Under the pieces are notes generated by a model. That model worked only from the letters and a program-made list of their open reading frames with translations. It had not been told where the DNA came from and searched no databases. A program made the position numbers and the translations under genes. DNA of 64,000 bases. Source: Cardinalis cardinalis (Eukaryota; Chordata; Aves; Passeriformes; Cardinalidae). Below are positions 1-13,200 of the stretch, in pieces. The DNA is taken from positions 15,193,877 through 15,257,876 of the forward strand of contig JACDOX010000003.1 in the NCBI GenBank assembly GCA_014549065.1, written 5' to 3'. Numbering within the stretch: position 1 is the stretch's first letter; every line of letters starts with the position of its first letter.

Positions 1-609
1 TCTGCAGAAGAAGGTGAAGAACAGATGTTCTTTGCCTTCNATTCCTTCCCTGGAAGAGGAGTAGCTCTGGGGTTAGTCTGAGTACTTATGTGAGATTTCC
101 ATGCTTCCCCACACCCTTTTTCTTTCCCAAGGAGGAATAAGGGAAAGAATATGTTAACTGTGAGTTTCATATTGGTCACACAGATTTAGGTACACAAATA
201 TCCCAGACTTAGGAAAAATACTGAATAGTCAACCCTGAATTCTGTAGGGAAATTTCTCTTTAGGGAAGGCAAGACCTTATTTTGAGGACAGGAGAGAGTA
301 ATGGACTTGAAAGTGTCTAAGTGAATAGTCTTGCATAAGGAAAGACAACATGCTAGTTATAGTTCTAACAATAATTTGNTGNTTGTGCCTCTTCCATGCA
401 TTTAAANTGTGTGATAAGCAAGAGCTCTTTTGCACCAGATGATCTAGAGTATGTGATACATGGTGTTAGAGGGGAAAGTCAATGCATGTACTTGCTTTTA
501 ACCTCTGACACAGGAGGTGTTGTCCCCTGGAATGCCCCAGGAAGCACCTCTCTTTCAGCTCTGTTAGAGTGGTGAGTCAGCTCGCTCTGCAGGGCTTCTT
601 CGTCCTCAC
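1..609. other. AT-rich unique non-coding sequence
   Basis: No recognisable gene, RNA or repeat is seen. A reading frame is open from the window edge to a stop near position 81, but it is too short to interpret and shows no clear splice donor. The block ends at the weak candidate minus-strand exon that follows. Confidence 0.5.
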
Positions 610-777
610 CCTCTTCTGGGACTTCTGAACTGGAAGTTCCTTCTGCAAGGTCTTCTTAGAGTCTTCACAGCAACTTTGTGGATGACTGCCGCCAGAGGTA
701 CTGCGGAGCTCAGTAAAATTGGTTACNTTCCTGAAATCCCCTCTGTGATTACATGGGATAGGACTAGTGCAGTACCC
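610..777 (-). CDS. Weak candidate internal or terminal coding exon, product unknown
   Basis: On the minus strand, TTTGCAG ends at 778 and looks like a splice acceptor. The frame stays open from 777 to a stop at 577-579. A possible donor (GAGG|GTGAGG) follows 610, giving a 168-nt exon of exactly 56 codons, phase 0 at both ends; alternatively the exon is terminal and runs to the stop. The peptide is hydrophilic with a lysine- and arginine-rich end and one unreadable codon from the N at 727. I recognise no domain. The polypyrimidine tract is modest and no neighbouring exon was found, so a chance open frame is the more likely explanation. It would matter only if the window lies inside a minus-strand gene. 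Confidence 0.15.
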
Positions 778-3700
778 CTGCAAACACACAGAACACAGCT
801 CACTGCAACAATGAACTGTGCTCTCATGTCAGCTGAAGAACATATCTTCAGAATTCTTTTAGATACTATTTGTATGGGCTTTCAATGCTCAAGGGTAGTT
901 TCAGCTGAATGACAGTATTGACATTGCGTAGAAAAGTGCTTAGTCATTTAAAAGTTCATATTATGGATAAATGCCTTTAATGTCCAAGATGTAAATATTC
1001 TTTCAGACCCAGATCTCTTGACTCTGCAATGTTATCACTAAAACTTTTTTTTTCTGCTAGCCATTTTTTNCTTTAAAACTGAATAAGTCTTTTACTGAGC
1101 TGCCAAAGCTGCACCTTTTTTTTGGTTGTCGGTCAAGTCATGTTGTGTTTCTGTCTTCTTTGTGTGGAAGGAAGTCACTGCACTGATATGTAAAAGGTAG
1201 CAAAACTTTGGGCTCAGATGTGTTTAATGCAGTTCATATTCTTGAAATAAATGATGATGGAGGTGAAAACCACTAATATCCATAGTTTAGAGAGTATCCT
1301 ACCTGCCATTAACAGCTAAGATGACCTAGTGATTGCTGAACTTGCTCAGTCTAAATGTGACTCTTGGCTTAAAATACACTTTGTCCTTGGAATCCTTTAT
1401 GAGCTTACTANGTGTATTACACTCACCTGACTGAATTTCATGAATTGTGAACTTGAGGAATCTCCCACATGTTTCAGAGGGGGCTGAAGCATAAATGCTT
1501 CTTGNGAAGTTGGTGTAGATTCAGTAGGGAATGAGAACCCAAACTGAAGTGCCATAATAGTTTAGAGGGAAAGGAAAAAAACCTCTCATCTGTTTAATAC
1601 TTCAGATGCAGGTAGTTTTAAATAGATATTGACTTCAGATGCAGGTAGTTTTAAATAGATATTGCAGAGATGTAAGGGCTAACTCACTTCTGAAGTAAAA
1701 CACATGAAGTGGAATAACCAGGATCTGTTGGATGAGGTGGAGCTATGTTAATATCTGTTGTGTATCTCCTAATAAGGGTGAGGGTTTTTTTTTGCTTTGG
1801 CTACTCAGATGTTTATACTCCGTGTAATTACATGTTGTTGTCTTCTTGAGGGCTTCATAAATGCCAGATACTCTTAAGGAAGGAGAAAAAGCTGTGGAAA
1901 AGTCACAGTGGATGTATCCCTCCTGGAGAGGGAAGGTGGTCTCCAGTGAGAAATTACCTGGGTTTTAGGCTGAAGCAGAGGTATATCCTTAAGTAAGAAA
2001 GATGTCAATTTTCCCCTGCCTTAGCATGAATAACTCTGCTGTTGTGTGTGAATATCCAGTGCAGGTGATGCAGCTCTGCCCACAGCTCAGGGCATCGTGT
2101 CCCTTGGCTTTGGCTGCCCACTGCAGCACTCGAGGGTGCCCGGGGGAAGTGCTCAGGTGCTTCCACTCACTGCTGTCCCTTGTTCTCCTTGTCCCTCCCC
2201 TGTTCCCCCTTGTGTGTNCTCTGAGCCCTCTCAGCCCCCTGTGCTGTCTCCAGTCACACCTCTTGACCTGCAGNACAAAGCCATGACCAANCTTCAGGCT
2301 TTCTTCTACATACCTNTAATGTAATTGTTTATCTGTGCAGCTCTTGTTTAGAGACAGCAAATCTATTAAAATCCCAAGGAAGTAATGAGGGAGCTTGTGC
2401 TTAAAGGTAAAGCTGGTGGCTATGCACAATTAGCTCAGTGCAATACTTGTCTTGTAATACTCTGAGTAGTGATGAGTCCAATTTGAAGGACTCATTTGCT
2501 ACTAAATGCCTTCAGAGACAGAACTATGAGAAAATGTACATCCTTCTGTGCCTGTTTAACGATTATTGAACCCAAACTCACTACCTCTGTTTTGAGAAAA
2601 AAAACCTCNTGGTTTTAACTGTGAGATTTCTGCCTCTCCAAATCAAGATGATTGATTATTGAATTGTAACAGCAACACTGTTCCAAGTTCTTGAGCAGAA
2701 ATATTTTCATGGCTCTTTTATGTTTGAATGAATAGTTCAGTTTTTCTCTTTTTCCTAGCTGAACCAACATTTTAAAATTTTAACTGGTTTATTTTCTGAA
2801 TGTGGCTACAGAGCAGGTTCCTGGAAGTCACCTCTCATTCATTTGGACTCTGAGGAGGGCCACCGTTTGCATGTCCTGAGTAACTAATTTAGATTTGTTG
2901 TATTTTATATATTTATGTGGCTCTTTTTGGTAAAACCACCTTGGGAATTTGATAAGGACGTTTTTGGTTTTCTTTATATTTGTGGCACTAATTAACTGAG
3001 AGCAGAAACAAAAATAAAACCTTATCTGAAGTTCTTGATTATATGTCTGAAGAGTCTATGCAGAAAAAATTATATGACAAACTAAAACAAATTTTAATGT
3101 CTTTTCTAATGAATTAGTGTTGAACAAGGTCTACAAAATCTAGAAACAGCTTATCAGTCCTGTGTCTACTGCAAACTCTTCCTTGCTTTTCAAACAATGC
3201 GCCTCCTTATAGCTGCAATTAAATTTTAGTGCAAACTGTTATAGGTAAAAGCTCATTGTCATTGCTAGTAATTTATGGTGTCAAACTCTTAATGATTTTT
3301 TTTATGGGTACAGTATGGCTTATTTACTGTTCCCATGATCCCTTGTGATNCATCTTTACCGATGTTTAAAATAACTTATGCCCTAAATTATAAGAATGTT
3401 ACCAGTTCAGATTTTTCCTTTGCTATACATCATAAGCTTTGAAATCAATTGCCAGTTTAGTTACAGTTCTAGAGAAAAGTATTTGGGAATTAGCTTGTGA
3501 TGATGTAACATGAAAAGAAAAGCTTTTATTTGATCAGGTAAAAATGCTAGAGAGCTCTGGTTGTGTATCTTTAAAATATGCAATGTTAGAGGTATGCTTT
3601 CAGGACAATGTTCTGATGTAGGATAATATCAGGGACAAATGCAATTGTGTTTTGTAAGCCTTCCAAATTTTGTGGGTGGAATTGTTATTGTTANAAAACC

Positions 3701-6700
3701 ACCTAACAAAGAACAATTNCAGGCAGCAGCTATCTCCACTGCAGAAGTATGAGTGTCTCTTCCTGTGTACCTTCCAACTACATGTGAATGTGCTGGTTTT
3801 CAACTCCTCCCTTTGTTTTTCTGTGCAAGGAAGGCTGTGCTGGCTGGGGGCTGGAAGCCTGGGGTGCCCCTCTCTGGGTGTTTGGGAAGCAGGGACNGCA
3901 GAGATGCCTGCCCTGAAGCTCAGAGGCAGGCTAGGCTGTCTGTAAAAATGCTCTCATACCTGGCCTTGAGGGGTCCCATCTTGAGCCAAGCAGAGCAGAA
4001 GGGGCAGTTACCTGAATCACTGGTTAGGAGATGTCTGGGGGTAAAACTGGGCACTTGTCTGTGTTTCNTACTTCAGTGACATGCAGAAACACATTTGCTT
4101 TCAGCTTTCAGCCCTGGTCCAAACTAGAGCAGTCTAGAGATTGATTGTAGATCCAGCTAAAACATTCCAGAGTATTTCTTCTCACTCCTTCAGAAGTGTT
4201 GGCAAATAGAAAACTGTAGCCTTAATAAAAATGTGTNTGTCTAGTAGACAATGGAAAAGGAACAGAGAATGGAGATGTCCTCACACTATTTTCAACTTCG
4301 GTGTATGTTATAAAAAGNAAATGCATTGGGTATGTGTCTGTAGAAAAGCTGTAAGGAAATGCAAGGAAGGTATATTCACCCACATATTTCTANCTTAATG
4401 TTAAAAGATGAGGAAATACAATAGTATGTGGGAAATAGTACAGAATAGCTGTTGNATGACTGTATAAATGCAGTCCTTCCTTTCTCTCCTTTTCCTTGTC
4501 CATTTTGATATTGAACTGTCTGTAGCCCTGTAGGCTCACAGCCAGTCAGTCCCCAGCCTGTACTGTTGGTTGGGTTTTGCTAATTGGTACAAACCATCAT
4601 ATTTTGGAGGTGTTTCCTGTGCATTTATCCTCATGGTGGGACCAGCACCATATCATCCGATTCAGCTTCCTGTGCTCATGCAGCAGATGATAATCTGGAG
4701 CATTTCACTTGTGTCATGGGAAAGAATTTTGCAGAGTAGTTAGAATGGAGACATCTCCTCTTTCCTTTTCCCTGTCTCCTGTTTTAATGGGGGAACAAAA
4801 GGCAAAAAAAAAAGACTTGTTGAGTGATAGTCCACACATTTGGTAACAAAGTTGGCACATCTCTGATTTGAAGCGAGTCCTGGTTCATGGCTCTGGATTG
4901 TCTGTTTTTCTTTGGGTGCAGTTTGAAAACCCATGTAGCTTTATTTTTTACACATTGCTTTGTCAGTAAGCAGGTGGCTTCACTGACAGCTTTGTTTGTG
5001 GATATGCAATCAGGCCCGAAGGAATGTGGGAAAGCCACCAGAGAAGATTTCTTGTCATCTGTCAAGGCTTGTCAAAGTAAAATTAGCAAGTGGAGAGAAA
5101 TATGGAATTATATATTTAGCCAAAAGAATGAAATGCAAAAAAAAAANATGTATTTATATAGGAGCACAAATATATAGATGCATGTATTTCTGCAAAGCAC
5201 TGAGGGAAGGAAGATGTGAAGTGAAGCTTGTAAGTGGCTCACAAAGCCATCTGCTAACAAGGAAGACTTTGAGAGCTGACTTTTTGCAAGATTGACTAGT
5301 GCCAAGTGATCTTTGTCCTTGAAAATGTATCTATATGTTGTCTTCATGGGTTCAGAATGACAGAAAAGCTGTTTGTTTAAAATCACACAGACCATGATGA
5401 TAAAGCCTTCAGTGATGCCAGTATTGAAGTGGGAGGTTCTCCACAGGCTTCTATCAGGGCAAATCCATTAAAATCAGGGTAGGAGAAGGCAAGCAGTCTA
5501 GGTTATCACTGCTACCTTTTTATATTTAGGAGGTAGGATATTAATGGGAATCTAAATTATGAAGAGTAATAAAGAGAAATGGAAAAAATATGTAAGAAAA
5601 GGACACTACCGGGAGTACTGAGCTGTTCTTGAGCTGAATACAATATAATGTCTTAATCCTGAACCATTACAAAGATAAGGAAGCAGAATGGAACTTCTAT
5701 ATCCTTGCAGGGTTTTTAAATAAAAATTAATTTTCATGGAATGATGTAATGTGCCCAGATAAAACACTGAAGTTTAGCATGTAACCCTGCCCCAGACAGT
5801 GTGTCACTTTTGCTACCCTCTGGAATTGCTGTCATGCTGTAGAGAGCTGAGTGAACACTGCCAACTACTGGTAGATAAATTGAGAGCATTGCTCCCACAA
5901 CATGTGTATTAACGTGCCATATGCCAGCAGCTAACGTGTTNAAGCTTTGAAAATTGCCATATAGAGCATGAGAGAAAATAGAGTAAGAGGTGTTACCAAC
6001 TGCATTCTTGCTGAAGCTACATCAATCTTAGAAGACAGTATTTTATTCAGTGTAATTCCACTCNATGCAATTAGAAGTAACAGGAGGAAGAAAATATTTC
6101 CATACATAGGAAGCTTCTGGTTAAGGCTGGCGGCATAGGACACCTGTACTGCAGTTTGGAAATGACAGTGCNCTTTAAATGGAATAGCTGCAGGAACAGA
6201 TGCTCACACATTAAGCTCTCAGCCTTACACNCAGCTGAAGTTTACTTTCAGGCTTGGGAAGTTTATTTTAAGGCCTGTAGGGAATCTCAATGGGCTGTCT
6301 GACAAGTGGTCACCTTGCAGGAAGCAGGATAAATTTACATTTTACCTCTATTAATTCCAGGTGACTTCTTTTTTTTCCCCTTTTGAATGTGAAATGGAAG
6401 TTCATGTAATGATTGTAGAGGATACCAGGCTGACAGCTCTGAAAACAAAACACTTCTGTTTATCAAGTGTCTTAAAGTTCCTCACTTGCAAAGTGGAGAA
6501 NTTCCCATCTGTGGGAATGAGTTTTCCTCCACAGGTTTTATTCTTATCTGGTTTCTCTTTATGACTAACCAGGGAAGCACTATTGATCTGCCTTTCTGTT
6601 CTCTTTTGCTTATTTGAATTAGAAAATAGTCATATAAACTAATCTCATGGATNCTTCTGTGCATGTAGATGATATTCAACTGGTTTAGTTTTGAGCCANT

Positions 6701-7369
6701 GTTTGCAGGCACAATGTTAGTTCAAATTTTCTGTTCTGGTCTTTGAATTGTTCTAGATTAATCTGATGANTTTCACAGTGATTTAGGACTGACATATGAT
6801 TTCTGAAGCTACCAAAAAAGCTGCATAATTTTTCTCAAATAGCCAGGGCAAAAAAAGAGGTCAGTGACTTCCACAGTAAGTGAGAAGTGTTTGATTAGAC
6901 AGCTAAACATTTCCCTTACTCTGAGCATTTAGAAACAAGAAGATACAGCAATACNAGGTATGAGGATGAACCAATGTAAAATATCTTGAATTACAGGCAT
7001 ATGAAGAGAAGATAATTAGTGGAGTAAGCTTCTAAGTGAACTTGGGCTGTTAGCAAATGAAAATTTGCTGAAGAAATTAATAACAGTAATGATACATCCT
7101 ATTGTACCCTGAGCCCAAAACAATGCTTTCCTCTAAAATCCCGTCATGTATAGGTGGAGGGATTGCAGAAGAGTTGCCTGAAGAGCTGTGTGGCTGTGTC
7201 AGGNTTTTGGCCCTTCTGTTTGGCTCCCCAAAGGACATTGTGGATTGCTCAGGTGTCCATGGATTCAGTGTTCCCTTAACCTCTCAGGACCTTTTCCATC
7301 TGCTGCTGTAGGAATGGTTGGCTGCCCCTGCAGGCTGTGGTTGTCTCACCCAGATCCCATGTCCCCTGT
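778..7369. other. AT-rich unique sequence with small GC-rich patches
   Basis: No gene is recognised. The open frames here, including one of 146 codons on the minus strand at 1989-2429, contain several Ns and show no domain. GC-richer patches lie near 2030-2290 and 3820-4040; they are what keep frames open. A 33-bp tandem duplication at 1599-1664 is listed separately. No tRNA, CRISPR or satellite structure was seen. Confidence 0.5.
1599..1664. repeat. Perfect 33-bp tandem duplication
   Basis: Positions 1599-1631 and 1632-1664 are identical head-to-tail copies with no intervening base. Each begins ACTTCAGATGCAGG and ends AGATATTG. There are only two copies, so this is a recent local duplication rather than a minisatellite. 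No function is apparent. Confidence 0.95.
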
Positions 7370-7765
7370 TGTCACAGACATGTTTTATNAAAAATCCTTT
7401 CCTTAGGATTTTTTCTCCTGAGAAGCTGAGAGGCCTCAGGAACAAAATGTAAACAATGNTTATCTGCTGCTGTGGNATGCNACAGGTGGGTCTGTGGTTG
7501 GTCTCATGTGGTTGTTTCTAATTAATGGCCAATCACAGTCAGCTGGCTCGGACTCTNTGTCCGAGACACCAACTTTTGTTNTCATTCTTTCTTTTTCTAT
7601 TCTTAGCTAGCCTTCTGATNAAATCCTTTTTTCTATTCTTTTAGTGTAGTTTTATTCTAATAGATATCATAAAGTAATAAATCAAGCCTTCTGAAACATG
7701 GAGTCAACATTCTTGTCTCTTCCCTCATCCTCAGACCCCAGTGAACACCACCACACCCTGTCACA
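7370..7765 (+). mobile_element. Solo LTR of an endogenous retrovirus, class II (ERVK)-like songbird family
   Basis: The block starts TGTCACAGACA and ends CCTGTCACA, the TG...CA ends of a retroviral LTR. A CCAAT box lies at 7529-7533 and an AATAAA polyadenylation signal at 7676-7681, so the sense strand is plus. The sequence aligns along its length with the reverse complement of 41178-41570, including the shared GAAGCTGAGAGGC segment, the CTGCTGCTGTGG segment and the CTAGCCTTCTGA segment. No gag, pol or env sequence adjoins it, so it is a solo LTR left by recombination between two LTRs. A clean target duplication is not visible: the 6 bases on each side differ, so it is probably the older or more eroded copy. 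The class is inferred from the 6-bp target duplication of its sister copy. Confidence 0.9.
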
Positions 7766-10159
7766 ACAGTGTCCTGAACTGCTGCTGGGCACTGGAAGCT
7801 AAAACAAAGGCGACGAAACTTGCATTTTACATGTTTCCAGAATGAAGGCTTGGGGAAAATAATCTTGCCAAAATTTTGCTTGTAGCTAAANCACTCCTGT
7901 CTTTCAGAATGTGCTTGGTGTGGATTTGCACTGGACAGTAAAAGTTTCCCCTGTTTCACATTGCCAATATGGAGCTGCATGTTTGTGTTATCTGTCTTGG
8001 TACCTCTGATTTTGTCCAAAGTTCCAGCAATTAATAATGAAAAAGGAAGAGGTTTCAACTACATGTATGCTTGTAGCCCAGCAAAAAATATGAAATTCCT
8101 GCCCTCAGGAAAAAGAATATGAAATAGCAGGGAAGGTCTCAAGCAAAAGAAAGATCTTTCACTGAAGGGAAAAAAAAACTTCGAACAAATCACAAATGCA
8201 AGAGACTGCTGCTGAAAGTAAAGCTGCCAAAATTTAATTTGAAAATCTGATAGCTTATAACCTTATATAACATATCAGATCTTGTATACCTTGGATATCT
8301 TATAACATCTTTACAATTTCTGATATCTTTATAATTACAAATATTAGTACCACTGGGATNTGACAGAGGAGCTTGAGGCAGGGTTCAGAGACAGGGATGT
8401 GAAATCAAACCAGCCACAATTTCTTGACAGTCTTTTCTCAGTGAAATGGTGTGCAGTGCTTCAAACTACTGCTGTACCAATTAATGTGTTTTGTAAAACA
8501 TTCTGACNTACTCTGAAAATCTGGAAGTCAGGAGGGTTATAGATATCTCATATTAAAACATTTTGCAGATGTTGCTGACAAAATTAAATATTCTTTCCCA
8601 TTTCTGAAACGTGTTTGTAGATGCTTTAATTAGATCATATTTTTCCCTGAGAATTTCATTTCCTTTAAGGCTTCTGTTCTATGTAGTTAGAGATATTCTG
8701 CAGGCCATTAAAATATCTAGCAGTTAAGACAGATTATGAGCTTCTATTCTTAGAATGACTAGAGTAAATGTGCTCTTTGCCATCTTAACCTGAATGATGG
8801 CAAGTACTTATTTTTGTTCTGGGGTCATTGCTCCTCATTGGTTCNATCACCTCACCCCTGTCATTTATATGGAATCAAACAGATAAATAATGTGTATATT
8901 TAGTTAAGTCATTAATAAAAATTTCATCTCTTATGGATGAGGAACTCATCCTGCGGCTCAATTTCAGTTTCTTGTAGGGAGCTCTGTTAGGCTTTCAGTT
9001 TTTGCAGCTTCTCTTTCCTCCTTTCCTTAAAAGCAAAACCCACTAAACTGACTNGAGAGCAAGTACTGAAGAGTTAAACTACTGTGATGCTCCAACCAGG
9101 CTTGCTCCAGATTTTTAACTCTTGAGGTATTGCTAAGCATTAAGATTTGGCTTTATTAGTCCTTTCTTCATTCCAGTGTAGATTCTAGTTTTATCCTGAC
9201 TTCTCAATAGCCTTTACACACAGTAGTTTGTGTTTTTTCTTAGCATCCTGGATGTGCTAAACAGCATTTGTTCTGTAAGACCCTCTCACCTTCACTGAAT
9301 GGCACCTACAGTTCAGCACTGCTTGTGTTCTGTAAGGCCCACAAACCTATTTGTTGTCACATTCTGTGCCTGCATTTAAAGTGTGCAGAATATTATTTAT
9401 TTCGTTTCATAGGTATTTTTTCCTCCCTTGGAGCTTATCCCTGAGAGTGCAGCTGTATGAATTTGCAACCACCAAAAGTAGAGTTCAGTGTTTTTGAAAA
9501 GAGTGTAAAAATATCAAAGGGACCAGGTACATTTACAATACANGTTTCCCATTACAAATTAAATTTCTTGGAGAGGAATAGAGACAGTGTCATTTTAATA
9601 CAGGTTGCTTGTACATCTTCCTTAGAGATTTTAGCAGTGTTTTATTTCTCTGCTTAAATCAGGGTTTCTCCAAGTACCATAAAGTGAGGTTTATGGGATA
9701 CCTCGGTCCATTTGTTTTGTCTTTTGTTCAGTAGTCATTAAAGTTANCATACTTGCAGGTTTTATTTTAATGTGAGAAGTGTTTATGGGTATTTTGTTAA
9801 ATTAAAAGCTTGAATTGTCAGTGTTTTCTAACATTTATTTTCTGCTTTAGCTTTGATGTTGTTGAAATTCAAATGCGTAGTGGAGGGACTTATTTTGCAT
9901 TGTGGTGACTTATTTTGCATTGTGGTGATTCTTCTGGGACAGATCTACTATAAGAAAACACTCAGGATATCTAAGCTGTTTTGTAACCTCATGTTGATAA
10001 CTAAAATTTACTTTTAAATATGGGATTTTCTATAGTTGCAGTGGGCAGAATGATGTTATGGTGCCTAGGAACAGTAATATACATTATTTCCACTGAGGCT
10101 TCTTTGTCATCTTTTTGTCTGCTTTTTCAGCTTTGGGGTGGGATCTTTCTGGAGCTCTT
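7766..10159. other. AT-rich unique non-coding sequence
   Basis: No gene or repeat family is recognised. A TA-rich stretch near 8225-8345 repeats short motifs such as GATATCTT and CTTATAAC but has no fixed period. A 20-bp tandem duplication at 9887-9926 is listed separately. Confidence 0.5.
9887..9926. repeat. Perfect 20-bp tandem duplication
   Basis: The 20-bp unit GACTTATTTTGCATTGTGGT occurs twice with no gap, at 9887-9906 and 9907-9926, and the next two bases start a third partial copy. No function is apparent. Confidence 0.95.
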
Positions 10160-10250
10160 CTTGTTTAGCTGCAGCATTTGGTTTGGAAAGGCTTGCAATC
10201 CTTTCTCAATTTCCTTTTTTAGGTCATGGATGAAGATGTTGACCAGTACT
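10160..10250 (-). mobile_element. CR1-type LINE fragment, reverse-transcriptase region
   Basis: Read on the minus strand from 10250, the frame gives VLVNIFIHDLKKEIEKGL, which matches the conserved reverse-transcriptase block of CR1 LINEs (pattern L-x-NIFI-x-DL-x(3)-IE-x(2)-L). The following position, where active elements carry the catalytic F-A-D-D, reads F-P-N-Q, so the copy is dead. An in-frame stop lies just before the matching block, where the motif normally preceding NIF is partly deleted. About 90 bp is recognisable; the true ends are unclear. Seen: the peptide pattern. From memory: the family assignment. Confidence 0.6.
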
Positions 10251-13200
10251 TAGGGAATGTCTCTGGCTTGGCCTCACCCTGCACAGCAGTGGTTAAGCAT
10301 TTTATTTCCTTTTGTTCCTTGGATTAGCACTCAGTCCAGAAATGGCTGTTTGCTCCANTCTAGTGGAACTGTCCTTTTTTAAATAACATTTGAAATTGCA
10401 GCTGTGCTGTGTCCATGGAATCCCTTCACTCACATGCTGTTAGACACTGCCATTGAGTTTTCAGGGCTAGCAGGGTTTCCCCTCACAGAAACCACCCTGC
10501 ACTTTCCTAATAAACTGTGTTTATGAATTTCCTCTGTTGGTTTTATCATGGATGTTCTCTTGCTGGAGATGAAATTGCAGCTTGCCAGGCTGTCTGAATC
10601 CCTTGTAGAGCTTTCATGCTCCTGAAATGGAGTTTCTTGGGAAAAGGTCAGTCCTTTAGCAGGGTGGCTGTGGTGACAGTTTGTATAGCAGGGGGGAAAG
10701 CACAAAATATGGAATTATGTTGAAAAAGCAATAAATCCTACTTATTTTGGAAGGGGCTGTCAGTTGTGTATTTCCTGGGTTTTCAGATTTAAATGATTAT
10801 GAACTCAAACTTTATGTGCCTCCTTACTGGACTTTGTCCCTTGAGCTGACTTAAACCAGTCACCTCTCTATATTTTTTTTTTATTCTGCAGACCATTTGT
10901 AGGAAAAGAGGGTTACATGGAAGTCCAGTGTGGATGTCAATTCTTTTTTGAGATTTCTCTGAAAAGAGTTTATGAGAAATTCCTCATTAGAATACAGAGA
11001 TTCAAAAGAATCTGTATTTGACTGTAGATTTATTTTACTGCTCTTGAAAGTTTGTCAAGCTTTATTACCCTTTTTCACATTTCTTTCTCAACATTATAGG
11101 AAAGTATAAAAGGTTTCCGTTTTCTGTCTCCCTTGTTAATTACAAAAAAACAAACTAAATAACCCAGGGTAAACCCCAAACAAACAAAACTCAAACCAAG
11201 CTCCCTTAGTGCTTCTTAGAAGAAGTTCAGTTGTGTCTGAGCAGGAGGCGCAGGAAGCTTATTTAGGATTACATTCTTTTCCAGTCTGTTCACTTTTGAG
11301 CTCTGTCCCTGGGGAAGCTCAGCCTGAGGCNTTTCTGACACTGATACTGTGCTGTGTGACATGGGGGAATTTCACCCCCCAACATTAATCCAGCTCTCAG
11401 GATACAGGAGCCTGGAGTTTGCAGCACTGCTCATCCCTCGGTGGTTCTGGAGTTCGCTCCTGCACTGGAGACTTGCAGGTGTAGGAGCATCCTTGGTCTG
11501 TGCCAAACCTCTGGAGCTGCACTTGCTGTGCAGCTTGGGCAGCCCCCAGCCTTCCTCCAGGTGGTGTGGTTCAGTCTGTTAGAATCAAATGCTGCTTTCA
11601 TTGTTGTGCCCTTAGGAATTCTCTGGTGCAGGAGTGTTTTAACATATCAAGTGGTGATCTATGCTCTCGTGCTTCCATCACACAAATAGTAAAATCTGTT
11701 GAAATATCTGGAAGTTGGCCAAAATTGCTTTGCAGAGGCCTTGTAATGAAAAGAGAGAAAAAAGTAAAATTTCTGTGTTAGAATGTATGAATTATAACAA
11801 TTTCTTTTAATAATTAGAGTTCTCTTAGCTTTTACAAAGCATATTTCATTATTTTTATGTGGAAATTTGACAGAAGTTGTTAAAAAATTTCTAAGTATGC
11901 TGGGCACTTACATACTCCTGAAACAGGACCATGCCCATGGATGTGACCAGGTTGTGTGCACTGGCCCTACTGAAGTGCACTGTCTTAGGAGCATTCAGCT
12001 AAGTTTCCTGTCAGTAGCACCTGTGCAACTTAGAAACAAACAAAAAGAATCACAGAACANACTTGAGTTTTGCCCCTGTATTAGTGAAATAAAAAAACAA
12101 ACCAGACCCTGGAAGGCTTTGCTATTCANCTGAGCACTCAGTGAACATGGAGCATGTAATTAAGTCCTACACTTGTATCAGTTGTCTGGGTTTTGGTGTG
12201 TTCAGGCAAGATCTCACCTGCTGATGTCAGAAATGTGCCCAAACAAAAAGACTTTCTTGGACTTTTCTGATCTCAGGTCTCTTGATGGAAAGGCAAATGT
12301 CGAGTTCTTTCCTGATGCACANTGGTCTAAAAAGAAAGCAGTAGTACTTGGCTATTTCACTATGAACAAAGCATTTTCTCAGGAGTGGTTCACAATCTCT
12401 GAGTGTTGATCCTGTTGATCTCTACTGGTGAGCCTTCAAAACCACACAAAGAAGTTACATGCCTCCTAAATGTTATTTTGTTTCAGATCTTAGAGTTAAC
12501 TTCAAAAAAATCTGAGCACTTCATCACAGATAATTTCAAAAGGGCTCTTTGGTTCAAGTGCCCATTGAAGTCATTGCAAGTTTTATTGGCTGTACAGTGA
12601 TGAAGACTTGCAGGTTAGATAGGTAGTTCAGGCTTAGCTGGGCTTGACATTTCTGCTATGTTGCACAGAAGCACACAGAATTTGAAAAGCCAGCAGTGCT
12701 GGGGCTGCACTGAATCATGTTCTCTTGTGTTNTATTTAACATACAAACCTGCAACTCCGTGGGAACCTCAGCCTGTGGTCCCTGTTCTACCTCAGAACTT
12801 TACAAATTGCAGAAGTCCTTCAAGTCAGGGTTTGGTTTTGTGGTTTTGTTTCGGTTTGGTTTTTTAATGGCAGATGTAAGAAAAAAGGGCTTGCTATCTC
12901 TGGAACTATTTCTCCTCCTTTGTAGAAGCTCGTGGAGCCTTTGATCATGGCATCTGAACACAGAATTATTAGGTAATTATCTCAGTAATAGCCTTGGTGA
13001 AAATCATGAGGTTTTCCTTTTATAAATGGAAATTTCACTATAGACGTGGGTGAGTCAAGTAAGAACATCCAAAGCAGTGTTAGGATAAGGATGATCTTTC
13101 ATTTCTTATCTAATCCCATCTCCTAGGAATTCCATAAATCTGAAAAAAACCTTTAGGATTTGGGGGCCAAATTGCTCTGCCTGAAAAAAGGCCTTTGAAA

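Noticed and set aside
1989..2429. 146-codon open frame on the minus strand
   Set aside because: Several Ns keep it open artificially, composition is biased by a GC-rich patch, and no domain or splice context is visible.
3753..4079. 108-codon open frame on the plus strand
   Set aside because: Lies in a GC-richer patch, contains Ns, and shows no recognisable domain.
7657..8058. 133-codon minus-strand open frame
   Set aside because: Runs antisense into the end of the LTR at 7370-7765 and contains an N; no protein family.
11553..11566. Possible CTCF core (CCTCCAGGTGGTG)
   Set aside because: Differs from the core pattern at two positions including a key terminal C.
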